Assembly: GCA_030629865.1 (NCBI GenBank)
Contig: DAOVOC010000044.1
Location: 1-7,127, forward strand
Length of the DNA stretch: 7,127 nucleotides
Direction: 5' to 3'
Source of the DNA: a bacterium
GTDB taxonomy: Bacteria; Babelota; Babeliae; Babelales; GCA-2401785
A model generated the notes under the pieces. It was not told where the DNA came from and made no database searches. It saw only the letters and a list, made by a program, of their open reading frames with translations. How positions within the stretch are numbered: position 1 is the stretch's first letter; each line of letters opens with the position of its first letter. The translations under genes and the position numbers were made by a program. Positions 1 through 5,146 of this stretch are shown here, piece after piece.

Positions 1-812
1 ATTTGAACAAGATCTTCTACAACCGGCTGCCCTATCCCATCAGAACCAAGCACCAAGGGTAAGACCGCTTTTGACTTTACCCATTCGTCAGAAAACAAAA
101 GTTCGTCAAAATAAACGCTTTGAGGACTTTTGTGAGCAATTTCAAATCCAACTGCATTTTTCCCAGGAATTGGAGCCAAAATACGTACGCTCATCGCCGT
201 CATAGCCATTGTTAAATCATCTTCTAGTGAAAGAATTTTGCTGATTTTTGTCTCATCACTTGGCCTATACTCAAACTGTGTTATGACAGGACCAGTATAA
301 ACGGCTGTAATCTTTCCATTAACTCCAAACTTACTCAGTTTATCTTCCAACAAACATCCCAAGTTCTCAGCATCTTCTATTCCAACAGTATCATTGCTCA
401 AGGATGGTCGATCTTGTGTAATAATTTGTGGATCTGGAGGAAGAGAAATTCCGCAATCTGCAGAGGTATCACGAAAGGCCGGCATATTTCTACGAGCCTG
501 TTTGGCAATCTTTACCCCCTTGGCCGCAACCGATTGTGGTCGATACATTACAACATCATCAAAAAGATAAATAATTTTGGGCCATACCCAACTGACCACC
601 TGCCAAACTCGGAGAGGTAATAAAACAAATTCCAACATTAAAAAATTTAGAACATACATCGCAGGACGCAGAAAAGCCCATGCCAATACAATACCTATCC
701 ATACACACATCTTAGATGTTGCTTTTACAACAACACAGAACGTCTTCCAAATAAATAATAATAAAATTCGCTCCCAATCATTTCTTGATGCTTTGCGTTT
801 TTGTCTTGCCAT
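1..812 (-). CDS. ftsK: FtsK/SpoIIIE-family DNA translocase, N-terminal part (cut by window edge)
   Basis: FtsK is a septum-anchored ATPase that pumps chromosomal DNA during division and dimer resolution. Reading the minus strand from 812 gives 270 uninterrupted codons running off at base 1. Residues 1-15 are basic. Residues 16-90 are hydrophobic, with about three or four short membrane segments (16-29, 36-48, 51-67, 72-84). A linker follows, then the LPPDP motif (124-128) that usually opens the alpha domain. Family hallmarks are TGPVITQFEY (173-182), SKILSLEDDL (191-200), SVRILAPIPGKNAVGFE (208-224) and LGSDGIGQPVVEDL (255-268). The next expected element is Walker A, just past the edge, so the motor and gamma domains are not visible. 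The ATG at 812 is preferred over the in-frame ATG at 830 because GGAGGGAG lies 8 bases upstream of it. The membrane and linker region (about 120 residues) is short compared with E. coli FtsK. Family identity is firm; which FtsK paralogue is unknown. Confidence 0.95.
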   Translation of the reverse strand, partial: MARQKRKASRNDWERILLLFIWKTFCVVVKATSKMCVWIGIVLAWAFLRPAMYVLNFLMLEFVLLPLRVWQVVSWVWPKIIYLFDDVVMYRPQSVAAKGVKIAKQARRNMPAFRDTSADCGISLPPDPQIITQDRPSLSNDTVGIEDAENLGCLLEDKLSKFGVNGKITAVYTGPVITQFEYRPSDETKISKILSLEDDLTMAMTAMSVRILAPIPGKNAVGFEIAHKSPQSVYFDELLFSDEWVKSKAVLPLVLGSDGIGQPVVEDLVQ

Positions 813-820
813 ATTCTTAA

Positions 821-828
821 CTCCCTCC
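821..828 (-). promoter_or_regulatory. Shine-Dalgarno of ftsK
   Basis: On the minus strand the bases read GGAGGGAG, ending 8 nucleotides before the ATG at 812. The site decides between two in-frame ATG codons (812 and 830), since nothing similar lies upstream of 830. No convincing promoter pair was found further upstream. Confidence 0.8.
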
Positions 829-901
829 ATTTTCGAAAAAACAATTCAAAATTCAGTGTACGCAATTGAAACCAAAAAATTCGAGTAAATGACGCGCACA
901 C

Positions 902-936
902 GTAAACCGCTCTATGTCGGACAAACGACGGTTTAC
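902..936. other. 8-bp inverted repeat around the start of the small ORF
   Basis: GTAAACCG (902-909) and CGGTTTAC (929-936) are perfect reverse complements separated by 19 bases. The ATG at 914 of the 52-residue ORF lies in the loop. As RNA this would be a stem-loop at the beginning of that ORF; as DNA it could be an operator. The inverted repeat is seen directly; the role is inference. Confidence 0.5.
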
Positions 937-1072
937 TGAAACTCTTGTCAAGAAGCCTGCCCGAGCTTTAGCCTTGTCTCAAAAAGCTGAAAACGTTGAC
1001 AGGCAGCGAACAAAAGCCTGCGCAAAGGTAAGAGCTCTTGCAGATAGTCACAAAAGAACTATACCCTTGTGA
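914..1072 (+). CDS. Possible small basic protein, 52 aa, unrecognised
   Basis: An ATG-initiated frame of 52 codons ends at TGA 1070-1072. The product is strongly basic (many Lys and Arg, few acidic residues), has no signal peptide or membrane segment, and looks helical. It contains an approximate internal repeat: ARALALSQK near residues 16-24 and VRALADSHK near 39-47, six of nine identical. The matching Arg, Leu, Ala and Ser residues use different codons in the two copies. A terminator-like hairpin starts 14 bases after the stop, and its A-tract 7 bases after. Against it: no Shine-Dalgarno precedes the ATG, several CGA, CGG and AGG codons are used, and the region is rich in RNA-like inverted repeats, so it may instead be part of a non-coding RNA or leader. 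I recognise no family. Confidence 0.33.
   Translation: MSDKRRFTETLVKKPARALALSQKAENVDRQRTKACAKVRALADSHKRTIPL
944..952. promoter_or_regulatory. CTTGTCAAG dyad, copy 1
   Basis: CTTG-T-CAAG is a dyad with 4-base arms. It forms the core of an 18-base element (935-952) matched at 15 of 18 positions by 3203-3220, upstream of the second barrel gene. Here it lies inside the small ORF. It includes TTGTCA, similar to a -35 box, but no good -10 follows at the usual distance. A shared regulator site is inferred. Confidence 0.3.
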
Positions 1073-1078
1073 TTGTCT
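1042..1078. other. 12-bp hairpin at the end of the small ORF
   Basis: AGATAGTCACAA (1042-1053) pairs with TTGTGATTGTCT (1067-1078), giving 12 base pairs of which two are G-U on the plus-strand RNA, with a 13-base loop. It overlaps the TGA of the 52-residue ORF and directly precedes the terminator-like hairpin. Two stacked stems suggest a structured RNA end or an attenuator. Confidence 0.45.
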
Positions 1079-1079
1079 T

Positions 1080-1116
1080 AAAAAATCGGCCGCATTGAGC
1101 GGCTGGCTTAATTTTT
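1080..1116. terminator. Terminator-like hairpin, potentially bidirectional
   Basis: TCGGCCGC (1086-1093) pairs with GCGGCTGG (1099-1106) around the loop ATTGA; on plus-strand RNA two of the eight pairs are G-U. The plus strand continues CTTAATTTTT, an imperfect T-tract. On the minus strand the stem is followed at once by six T residues (complement of A 1080-1085), the more canonical arrangement. It could end a small plus-strand unit (ORF 914-1072), end a minus-strand transcript from the 1117-1382 region, or act as an attenuator in the leader of the 1383 gene. The sequence does not decide between these. Confidence 0.5.
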
Positions 1117-1180
1117 ATGTTGTCCGTATGTGTTAACCACAACAAAAGAGGGGGGGAAGGTAGGTAGACACTGCCTCCAT

Positions 1181-1205
1181 CGGACATCACTTTAGTGCAT
1201 GTCCG
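1181..1205. other. Strong hairpin CGGACAT/ATGTCCG
   Basis: CGGACAT (1181-1187) pairs with ATGTCCG (1199-1205), and inside it CAC (1188-1190) pairs with GTG (1195-1197) around a TTTA loop, leaving one bulged C at 1198. That gives 10 Watson-Crick pairs in 25 bases. No T-tract follows, so it is not a terminator. RNA structure or protein-binding dyad are both possible. Confidence 0.5.
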
Positions 1206-1323
1206 TCTATCCTGGAAAAATCTGCTCGGACCTTTTAGGACACAACAAGTTACCAAGATAGAGCGCGGGGTAGTAAGTGCGTATCAGGTCACGCAGGGTG
1301 GCCTTTGGAAGTAAGTTTAGTCG

Positions 1324-1356
1324 TATCATGAACTGAAATATGTTCAGAACATGATA
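1324..1356. other. Long dyad just upstream of barrel gene A
   Basis: TATCATG-AA-CTGAA, loop ATATG, TTCAG-AA-CATGATA: 12 pairs with a symmetric AA/AA internal loop. It ends 14 bases before the AAGGAA ribosome-binding site of the gene at 1383. The position suits either an operator or an RNA element controlling translation or stability. Confidence 0.5.
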
Positions 1357-1382
1357 AAAGACAGACGTAGAAGGAATTCAAA

Positions 1383-2834
1383 ATGAACAGAAGCGTAACG
1401 CGCTTGCTCTTAGCCACGCTCTTTGTTGGTGGTGGGCTAGCCGCGGCATCGAAGACGGAAACTAACCGTCCCGTTATTAACACCAGAGATATGAGAAACA
1501 GGGTAGAAACTCTTACCATCTTTCACAAAGCACTCGCAACAGAGAAAGATGAATTAATCGGTGGAAACGTACAACTCGTACCGTTTTTCCTAACACAAAA
1601 AGACTCATCGCGTGACGAACTTGCAAAAGGTTTCGGTGTCGACCACCTTGGTACCGTTAACTTCGACGATGCAACAGCAATCGCAGCACTTGCATCTGAT
1701 GCAGGTTCTGTAGACATGGGTTACATCATCCACGATGAAGATGCAGCAACAACTAGTGCTAACCTCTCAGAATTAACACTCAAACCACGGCACAAAGCCT
1801 ATGGTGTAAACCTTGATTACTTTCACAAACTTGACGACCTCGCTGACGGCATGTGGTTTAGAATATGTACAGGGCTTGTAAAGGTAGAGCACACTCTTGG
1901 CCTTGAATATGGAACAGAAGCCATTTCAGCAACTCATATTACACTATCCACATTCCTTGACGGTTCAGCAGCAAATACTGACACCTCTGACTTACATGAC
2001 TTACTTTTGTATGGCAAAATGGATACAGAAACTCGCGACGAGTCTGGATTCAATGACGTTGAAGCCATGATCGGCTGGAACTTCGTTGAAAAAGACAATG
2101 CAAAACTCGCTCTAAATGCAGCAGTCGTTATCCCAACAGGTAACGAGCCTACAGCAGAATATCGCTTTGAACCACTTTATGGCACACGCCATTTCCAATT
2201 TGGCATTGGCCTGCAAGGATGTGGTACATTGTGGGAAAAAGATGACAATAAATTTAAAGCAATCTTTAATGCTCAATATCGATATGCATTCGAACGTCAA
2301 GTAAAACGCCTCGTTGGTATTAAAGACAAAGACTATGGCTTCTACTACATGCTCCAAAAAACTGGAGCAGCCGCTGCGGCAACACTCGTCCCTGCAGCAA
2401 ACGTACTTGCCATGGATCTCAAAGTAACTCCAGGAAGTATGTTTGACGGTACAGCAATGCTTAGTTTCAACACAAAATGGTTTGTTGTAGATGCTGGTTA
2501 CAACGTCTATGCATGCCAATCACAAAAACCAACCATCGTCGACTGGACCGATGATACATATTATCTCGTCGGAAAAGACTACGACACAGCAGTAACATGG
2601 GCCGTAAATGGCTCAGCTAAACAAGGTACCGCTGTTAACAAAACTATCATCGACAAAGATATCGACGCTCAAATTATCCACAAAATCTTTGCCGCTGCTG
2701 GTGTTGTTACAACAGACTGGGATTACCCAGTAACAGCAGGTATCGGTGGTTCAATTGAATTTGTACAAGGAGCAAGGAAACAAGTCACACCTGCCAACTA
2801 TGAAATATTTGGCAAGGTTGGTATTTCCTTCTAA
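1383..2834 (+). CDS. Outer-membrane beta-barrel-like protein A, 483 aa
   Basis: Probable outer-membrane barrel of unknown specificity, perhaps a porin. The start is set by AAGGAA 6 bases upstream. Residues 1-22 form a signal peptide: MNR, a hydrophobic core (8-19) and AAA at 20-22, with cleavage probably after Ala22. The mature part has many short alternating hydrophobic stretches and Gly/aromatic-rich strands. It ends FGKVGISF with terminal Phe, the usual BAM-recognition signature. Blocks conserved with the paralogue at 3419 are TLKPRH (132-137), PTGNEPTAEYRFEPL (251-265), RHFQFGIGL (269-277), YRYAFER (299-305), PGSMFDG (350-356) and DWDYPVTAGIGG (445-456). Regions between them, such as 85-130 and 385-430, diverge and may be surface loops. 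It is flanked by a structured leader and its own terminator, so likely monocistronic. Export and barrel topology are inferred from sequence; I recognise no named family. Confidence 0.85.
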   Translation: MNRSVTRLLLATLFVGGGLAAASKTETNRPVINTRDMRNRVETLTIFHKALATEKDELIGGNVQLVPFFLTQKDSSRDELAKGFGVDHLGTVNFDDATAIAALASDAGSVDMGYIIHDEDAATTSANLSELTLKPRHKAYGVNLDYFHKLDDLADGMWFRICTGLVKVEHTLGLEYGTEAISATHITLSTFLDGSAANTDTSDLHDLLLYGKMDTETRDESGFNDVEAMIGWNFVEKDNAKLALNAAVVIPTGNEPTAEYRFEPLYGTRHFQFGIGLQGCGTLWEKDDNKFKAIFNAQYRYAFERQVKRLVGIKDKDYGFYYMLQKTGAAAAATLVPAANVLAMDLKVTPGSMFDGTAMLSFNTKWFVVDAGYNVYACQSQKPTIVDWTDDTYYLVGKDYDTAVTWAVNGSAKQGTAVNKTIIDKDIDAQIIHKIFAAAGVVTTDWDYPVTAGIGGSIEFVQGARKQVTPANYEIFGKVGISF

Positions 2835-2845
2835 AAAACACTTGA

Positions 2846-2897
2846 TTGTTGGCGGGGATTGGGAAGCACCATCTAGTTCCTTCCAGACAACCAGCAA
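2846..2897 (+). other. 3' untranslated hairpin of barrel gene A
   Basis: TTGTTGG (2846-2852) pairs with CCAGCAA (2891-2897), seven pairs including one G-U. Inside it GGAAG (2862-2866) pairs with CTTCC (2880-2884). It lies between the stop codon and the intrinsic terminator, eight bases before the terminator stem, and might stabilise the mRNA 3' end. Confidence 0.35.
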
Positions 2898-2904
2898 GAT
2901 ACCA

Positions 2905-2943
2905 GAGACGAGGGCCGCAGCACGCGGCCCTCGTCTCATTTTT
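2905..2943 (+). terminator. Intrinsic terminator of barrel gene A
   Basis: GAGACGAGGGCCGC (2905-2918), loop AGCAC, GCGGCCCTCGTCTC (2924-2937) form a perfect 14-bp GC-rich stem. A and five T residues (2938-2943) follow. It begins 70 bases after the stop codon and isolates gene A from gene B. Confidence 0.93.
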
Positions 2944-3154
2944 GAAAAACAAAAATAAAAAACATAAGAAAAACAACTCTCCTTTTTATTACTCTAAAAT
3001 TCATTTAACCGTTTAAAAACAAGGTAAAAACTATTTTTTCAAACTTTTTTTCCTCAATAAAAACATGTAAAAAAAACTTTTTTTGCCGGCATAACAAAAA
3101 CCCAAAAAACACTACTCCGCTAGAGCTTTCTCTCTTTTTACCACACAACAAAAA
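2944..3154. other. AT-rich spacer without recognisable genes
   Basis: About 210 bases made largely of A and T homopolymers (runs of six to eight). All frames are short or low-complexity; no ribosome-binding site, RNA gene or repeat was found. It may serve as an UP-like AT-rich segment for the promoter block that follows. Confidence 0.5.
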
Positions 3155-3192
3155 AGGGTAAAATGTCGCATACCCTCTCCAGAGGATATAAT
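3155..3192 (+). promoter_or_regulatory. Candidate promoter with perfect -10 and nested dyads
   Basis: TATAAT at 3187-3192 matches the -10 consensus exactly. A weak -35, ATGTCG (3163-3168, three of six), sits 18 bases upstream. Two inverted repeats overlap this space: AGGGTA (3155-3160) with TACCCT (3171-3176), and CCTCT (3174-3178) with AGAGG (3181-3185). A weak -35 covered by dyads is typical of a regulated promoter. Transcription from near 3199 would give gene B a leader of about 220 bases. Confidence 0.5.
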
Positions 3193-3196
3193 CCGC

Positions 3197-3259
3197 ATGA
3201 AGACACAAACCCTTGTCAAGGGAACCAAAGGGGTTTATGTTAATCGGCGATTGTTGTAA
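3197..3259 (+). CDS. Very short possible leader peptide, 20 aa
   Basis: An ATG frame of 20 codons ends at TAA 3257-3259. AGAGGA (3181-3186) is 10 bases upstream, rather far for a Shine-Dalgarno. Its TQTLVK resembles TETLVK in the 914-1072 ORF because both read the shared CTTGTCAAG element in the same frame. If the TATAAT at 3187 is a real -10, this ATG would lie at or before the transcript start and the peptide could not be made. Low confidence. Confidence 0.12.
   Translation: MKTQTLVKGTKGVYVNRRLL
3203..3241 (+). promoter_or_regulatory. CTTGTCAAG element copy 2, with alternative promoter
   Basis: CCCTTGTCAAGGG (3210-3222) is a perfect dyad with 6-base arms around one central T. It carries TTGTCA (3213-3218, five of six to the -35 consensus), followed 17 bases later by TATGTT (3236-3241, four of six to the -10). 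Bases 3203-3220 match 935-952 at 15 of 18 positions. It could be a second promoter for gene B, an operator downstream of the 3187 promoter, or both. Confidence 0.4.
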
Positions 3260-3422
3260 TTTGATTGGAAAAGTCTTTGAAACAAAGGCCTATAAAAAAA
3301 GAGAGGAGGATGCCGGCCCCTCCAAACCAGATTGGGGCAATAATATTGATCTTTTTTTTAAAGTTGATTTCGGTCTTAAGGTTTATAAAAATTTTTACAT
3401 AGGGTTGGGGGATTACGAATGA
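3237..3422 (+). CDS. Possible 61-aa ORF overlapping gene B by ATGA
   Basis: From the ATG at 3237 (an in-frame TTG lies at 3213) the frame runs to TGA 3420-3422, whose TGA overlaps the ATG of gene B in ATGA, an arrangement typical of translational coupling. AAGGGG lies only three bases before ATG 3237, too close for a good ribosome-binding site. The last third, DLFFKVDFGLKVYKNFYIGL, alternates polar and hydrophobic residues across a YKN turn, like a beta-hairpin of a small outer-membrane protein. There is no signal peptide. It may be a coupling leader ORF, the degraded end of another barrel gene, or chance. Confidence 0.3.
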   Translation: MLIGDCCNLIGKVFETKAYKKREEDAGPSKPDWGNNIDLFFKVDFGLKVYKNFYIGLGDYE

Positions 3423-4876
3423 ACCGAACAATCTCGCGTTTACTAGCAGCAGCACTTGTAGTTAGTAGCTCATTGGGTGCAGCAACAGAAACAAATAGTC
3501 CATGGCTCAGATTACGTGACTATCGTAACAGAGCTGAAATGGCAACAATCTTTCACAGAGCAGTAGGAGTCAAAAACGACGATATGGCCGGTGGAAATAT
3601 CTCCATCATGCCTTTCTACCGTCAGACATATCATCAAGACAAACTTGGTAAAGGTCTTGGTGTAAATAACCTAAGTACCTTCAAAATTGATAATACTGCA
3701 GCGGCAAGTACAACCGGTGTTGCAGCACCAGCAGGTTCATACGTTAACTCGGCATACCTGATTCACGATATCAACTCAGCTATTAACACCATCTTCACAA
3801 CAGTGACACTCAAACCAAAACACTATGCATTTGGTGCAAACCTTAACTTCTGCATGAACTTGGACAACCTCTTTGAAGGTCTGTACTTCGAATTCAACAC
3901 AGCAATTGCTAAGGCTTACAACAAAGTCGGTCTCACATTTGGAGCTACAACTGACTACGCAAACCTCAGCTGGAGTGATTTCTTCTCAGGTGCAGCTGGC
4001 CAAACAGCATCAGCAACAGAAGCAACAGCAGCACTTACTAAAGCTAAATACAACTTGGACAGCTATGTTGATAAAGGTGGTGTAGAAGATCCAGAACTCT
4101 TGATCGGCTACACATTTGTTGACAACGATTCTGGTAAAGTTAGCGTAGCCATTGCCGCGTCAGCTCCTACAGGAACAGATCCTACATGTGAATACACCTT
4201 CGAACCACTCGTTGGTGGACGCCACTTTAAACTTGGCCTTGGCCTTAAGGCCTGTGCCAACTTGTGGGAGAGTGAAAAAGAAGACGGCAACAAACAAACA
4301 CTTAAAGCCCTCTTCGATCTTAACTACCGTTATGCATTCAAACGCGACATGCTTATGACACCACGTCTTAAAGTTAATGGCGCTGCTACCAACTATGGTC
4401 ACTTGATGTTGATAGGTGACGTTGCTGCTGCAACAACAGAACTTGCTCCTGCAGCCAACTACCTCACAGCAATACACGAAGTAAAACCAGGCAACATGTT
4501 TGAAGGCGTTACAATGCTTTCATACTGCAATGGCAACCTTGTATGCGACCTTGGTGCAGAATTCGAATTTGCCGAATCACACACACCAACACGTAAAGCT
4601 GCATGGAATGCAACTCAGTATGGTGTAGCAGATTCAGATGCAGATGTTACATCAGGACTGCTTGCAGCCGACCAAGACTATATCCTCAGTAGCTGGCTCG
4701 ACACCAAGATCGAAAGCCTTTGCATCTTCAAGCTCTTCGGTGCTGTTGGAGTTGTAATGACAGACTGGGATTACCCTGTACACGCTGGAATTGGTGCTGA
4801 TGTTGACATCGCCAGCAAACAACAGATCACTCCAGAAAACTGGAAGATCTTCGGTAAGGTCGGCGTTAGTTTCTAA
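3419..4876 (+). CDS. Outer-membrane beta-barrel-like protein B, 485 aa, paralogue of A
   Basis: Tandem paralogue of the protein at 1383, with similar length and the same block order. The signal peptide starts MNRTISR, has a hydrophobic core at 8-19, and is probably cut after Ala22. Conserved blocks are LKPKH (131-135), PTGTDPTCEYTFEPL (250-264), RHFKLGLGL (268-276), YRYAFKR (303-309), PGNMFEG (357-363), DWDYPVHAGIG (449-459) and the terminal FGKVGVSF with C-terminal Phe. Over residues 249-278 I count 18 of 30 identities with A. Residues 90-125 and 185-215 are Ala/Thr/Ser-rich and divergent, as expected of exposed loops. GGGGGA (3407-3412) six bases before the ATG is a passable ribosome-binding site. 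Codon use favours AAC, GCA and ACA, suggesting high expression. It has its own promoter block and terminator. Porin, adhesin or structural roles are all possible; no named family was recognised. Confidence 0.86.
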   Translation: MNRTISRLLAAALVVSSSLGAATETNSPWLRLRDYRNRAEMATIFHRAVGVKNDDMAGGNISIMPFYRQTYHQDKLGKGLGVNNLSTFKIDNTAAASTTGVAAPAGSYVNSAYLIHDINSAINTIFTTVTLKPKHYAFGANLNFCMNLDNLFEGLYFEFNTAIAKAYNKVGLTFGATTDYANLSWSDFFSGAAGQTASATEATAALTKAKYNLDSYVDKGGVEDPELLIGYTFVDNDSGKVSVAIAASAPTGTDPTCEYTFEPLVGGRHFKLGLGLKACANLWESEKEDGNKQTLKALFDLNYRYAFKRDMLMTPRLKVNGAATNYGHLMLIGDVAAATTELAPAANYLTAIHEVKPGNMFEGVTMLSYCNGNLVCDLGAEFEFAESHTPTRKAAWNATQYGVADSDADVTSGLLAADQDYILSSWLDTKIESLCIFKLFGAVGVVMTDWDYPVHAGIGADVDIASKQQITPENWKIFGKVGVSF

Positions 4877-4940
4877 GCCTGATCTGAGTTTCTACCGTTA
4901 CCGGAAAAATTTATCTGGAACGGCAAGAGACCGAAATCAT

Positions 4941-4977
4941 ACAGGGGGTCGCCTTCGGGCGGCCCTCTGTTCTTTTT
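4941..4977 (+). terminator. Intrinsic terminator of barrel gene B, UUCG loop
   Basis: ACAGGGGGTCGCC (4941-4953) pairs with GGCGGCCCTCTGT (4958-4970), 13 pairs including two G-U, closed by a TTCG tetraloop on a C-G pair, a very stable fold. TCTTTTT follows. It begins 64 bases after the stop codon. Confidence 0.92.
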
Positions 4978-5043
4978 ACCCACTTTCTTTTTTTAACTAC
5001 TCAAACATTTCCGCTCGCGACCACCTACTTAAATCTTAAACCC

Positions 5044-5073
5044 TTGAGGCGCCTCCTGCAGGAGCGATACTTT
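5044..5073 (+). promoter_or_regulatory. Candidate promoter of the coiled-coil gene with palindrome in spacer
   Basis: TTGAGG (5044-5049) and TACTTT (5068-5073) are separated by 18 bases and could be -35 and -10. The spacer contains the perfect 12-base palindrome CTCCTGCAGGAG (5053-5064). A dyad between the two boxes would suit an operator. Both hexamers are only partial matches, so this is tentative. Confidence 0.35.
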
Positions 5074-5094
5074 GTGTAAGCAACTTGCTGCAAA
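5071..5094. other. Dyad in the leader of the coiled-coil gene
   Basis: AGCAA-C-TTGCT (5079-5089) is an exact dyad, flanked by TTTG (5071-5074) and CAAA (5091-5094). It lies immediately downstream of the palindrome and may be part of the same regulatory site or a small leader stem. Confidence 0.3.
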
Positions 5095-5135
5095 CGCTTA
5101 ATAACGCGTCGTTTCACGGCCCATTAACCAGTCAC

Positions 5136-5142
5136 GGGAGAG
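5136..5142 (+). promoter_or_regulatory. Shine-Dalgarno selecting a GTG start
   Basis: GGGAGAG ends four bases before the GTG at 5147 (its GGGAG core ends six bases before). The first in-frame ATG, at 5186, lacks such a site and would remove the basic N-region of the signal peptide, so GTG is preferred. Confidence 0.75.
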
Positions 5143-5146
5143 CCCG

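Larger units (their letters stand above)
1117..1382 (+). other. Structured intergenic region, probable leader of barrel gene A
   Basis: No credible gene lies here. The stretch holds a G7 run (1150-1156), a strong hairpin at 1181-1205, a 7-bp stem at 1286-1304 (AGGTCAC and GTGGCCT, loop GCAGG), and a long dyad at 1324-1356. TGTCCG at 1121-1126 could also pair with CGGACA at 1181-1186, competing with the 1181-1205 hairpin. AAGGAA at 1371-1376 is the ribosome-binding site for the ATG at 1383. I could not match the region to tmRNA, RNase P RNA, SRP RNA or a riboswitch class I know. No convincing promoter was found, so the transcript start is unknown. Confidence 0.45.

Noticed and set aside
414..888. 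Plus-strand frames at 414-620 and 577-888
   Set aside because: Both lie mainly antisense to the well-supported ftsK reading frame; compositions are atypical and no start signals are present.
996..1024. TTGACA at 996-1001 as a -35 box for gene A
   Set aside because: The hexamer is perfect but no -10-like sequence occurs 16-18 bases downstream.
1059..1256. 65-codon minus-strand frame
   Set aside because: It covers the hairpins at 1086-1106 and 1181-1205, has no good ribosome-binding site, and its product has no recognisable character.
1281..1304. Resemblance of GGTCACGCAGGG to the GEMM (cyclic di-GMP) riboswitch core
   Set aside because: The following conserved segments and the second stem with tetraloop receptor are absent; only a short string matches.
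1180..1310. Possible SRP, RNase P or tmRNA gene
   Set aside because: None of the universally conserved segments I know for these RNAs (for example GAGGAAA-TCC of RNase P or the GGAAGGAAGCAG loop of SRP RNA) is present on either strand.
1289..1519. 76-codon minus-strand frame overlapping the start of barrel gene A
   Set aside because: It is antisense to the signal-peptide coding region of a convincing gene and to the leader dyad; best explained as a shadow.
3315..3360. GCCCC/GGGGC stem followed by a T8 run before gene B
   Set aside because: The T-tract is more than ten bases from the stem and the stem is only five pairs, so it does not fit an intrinsic terminator.
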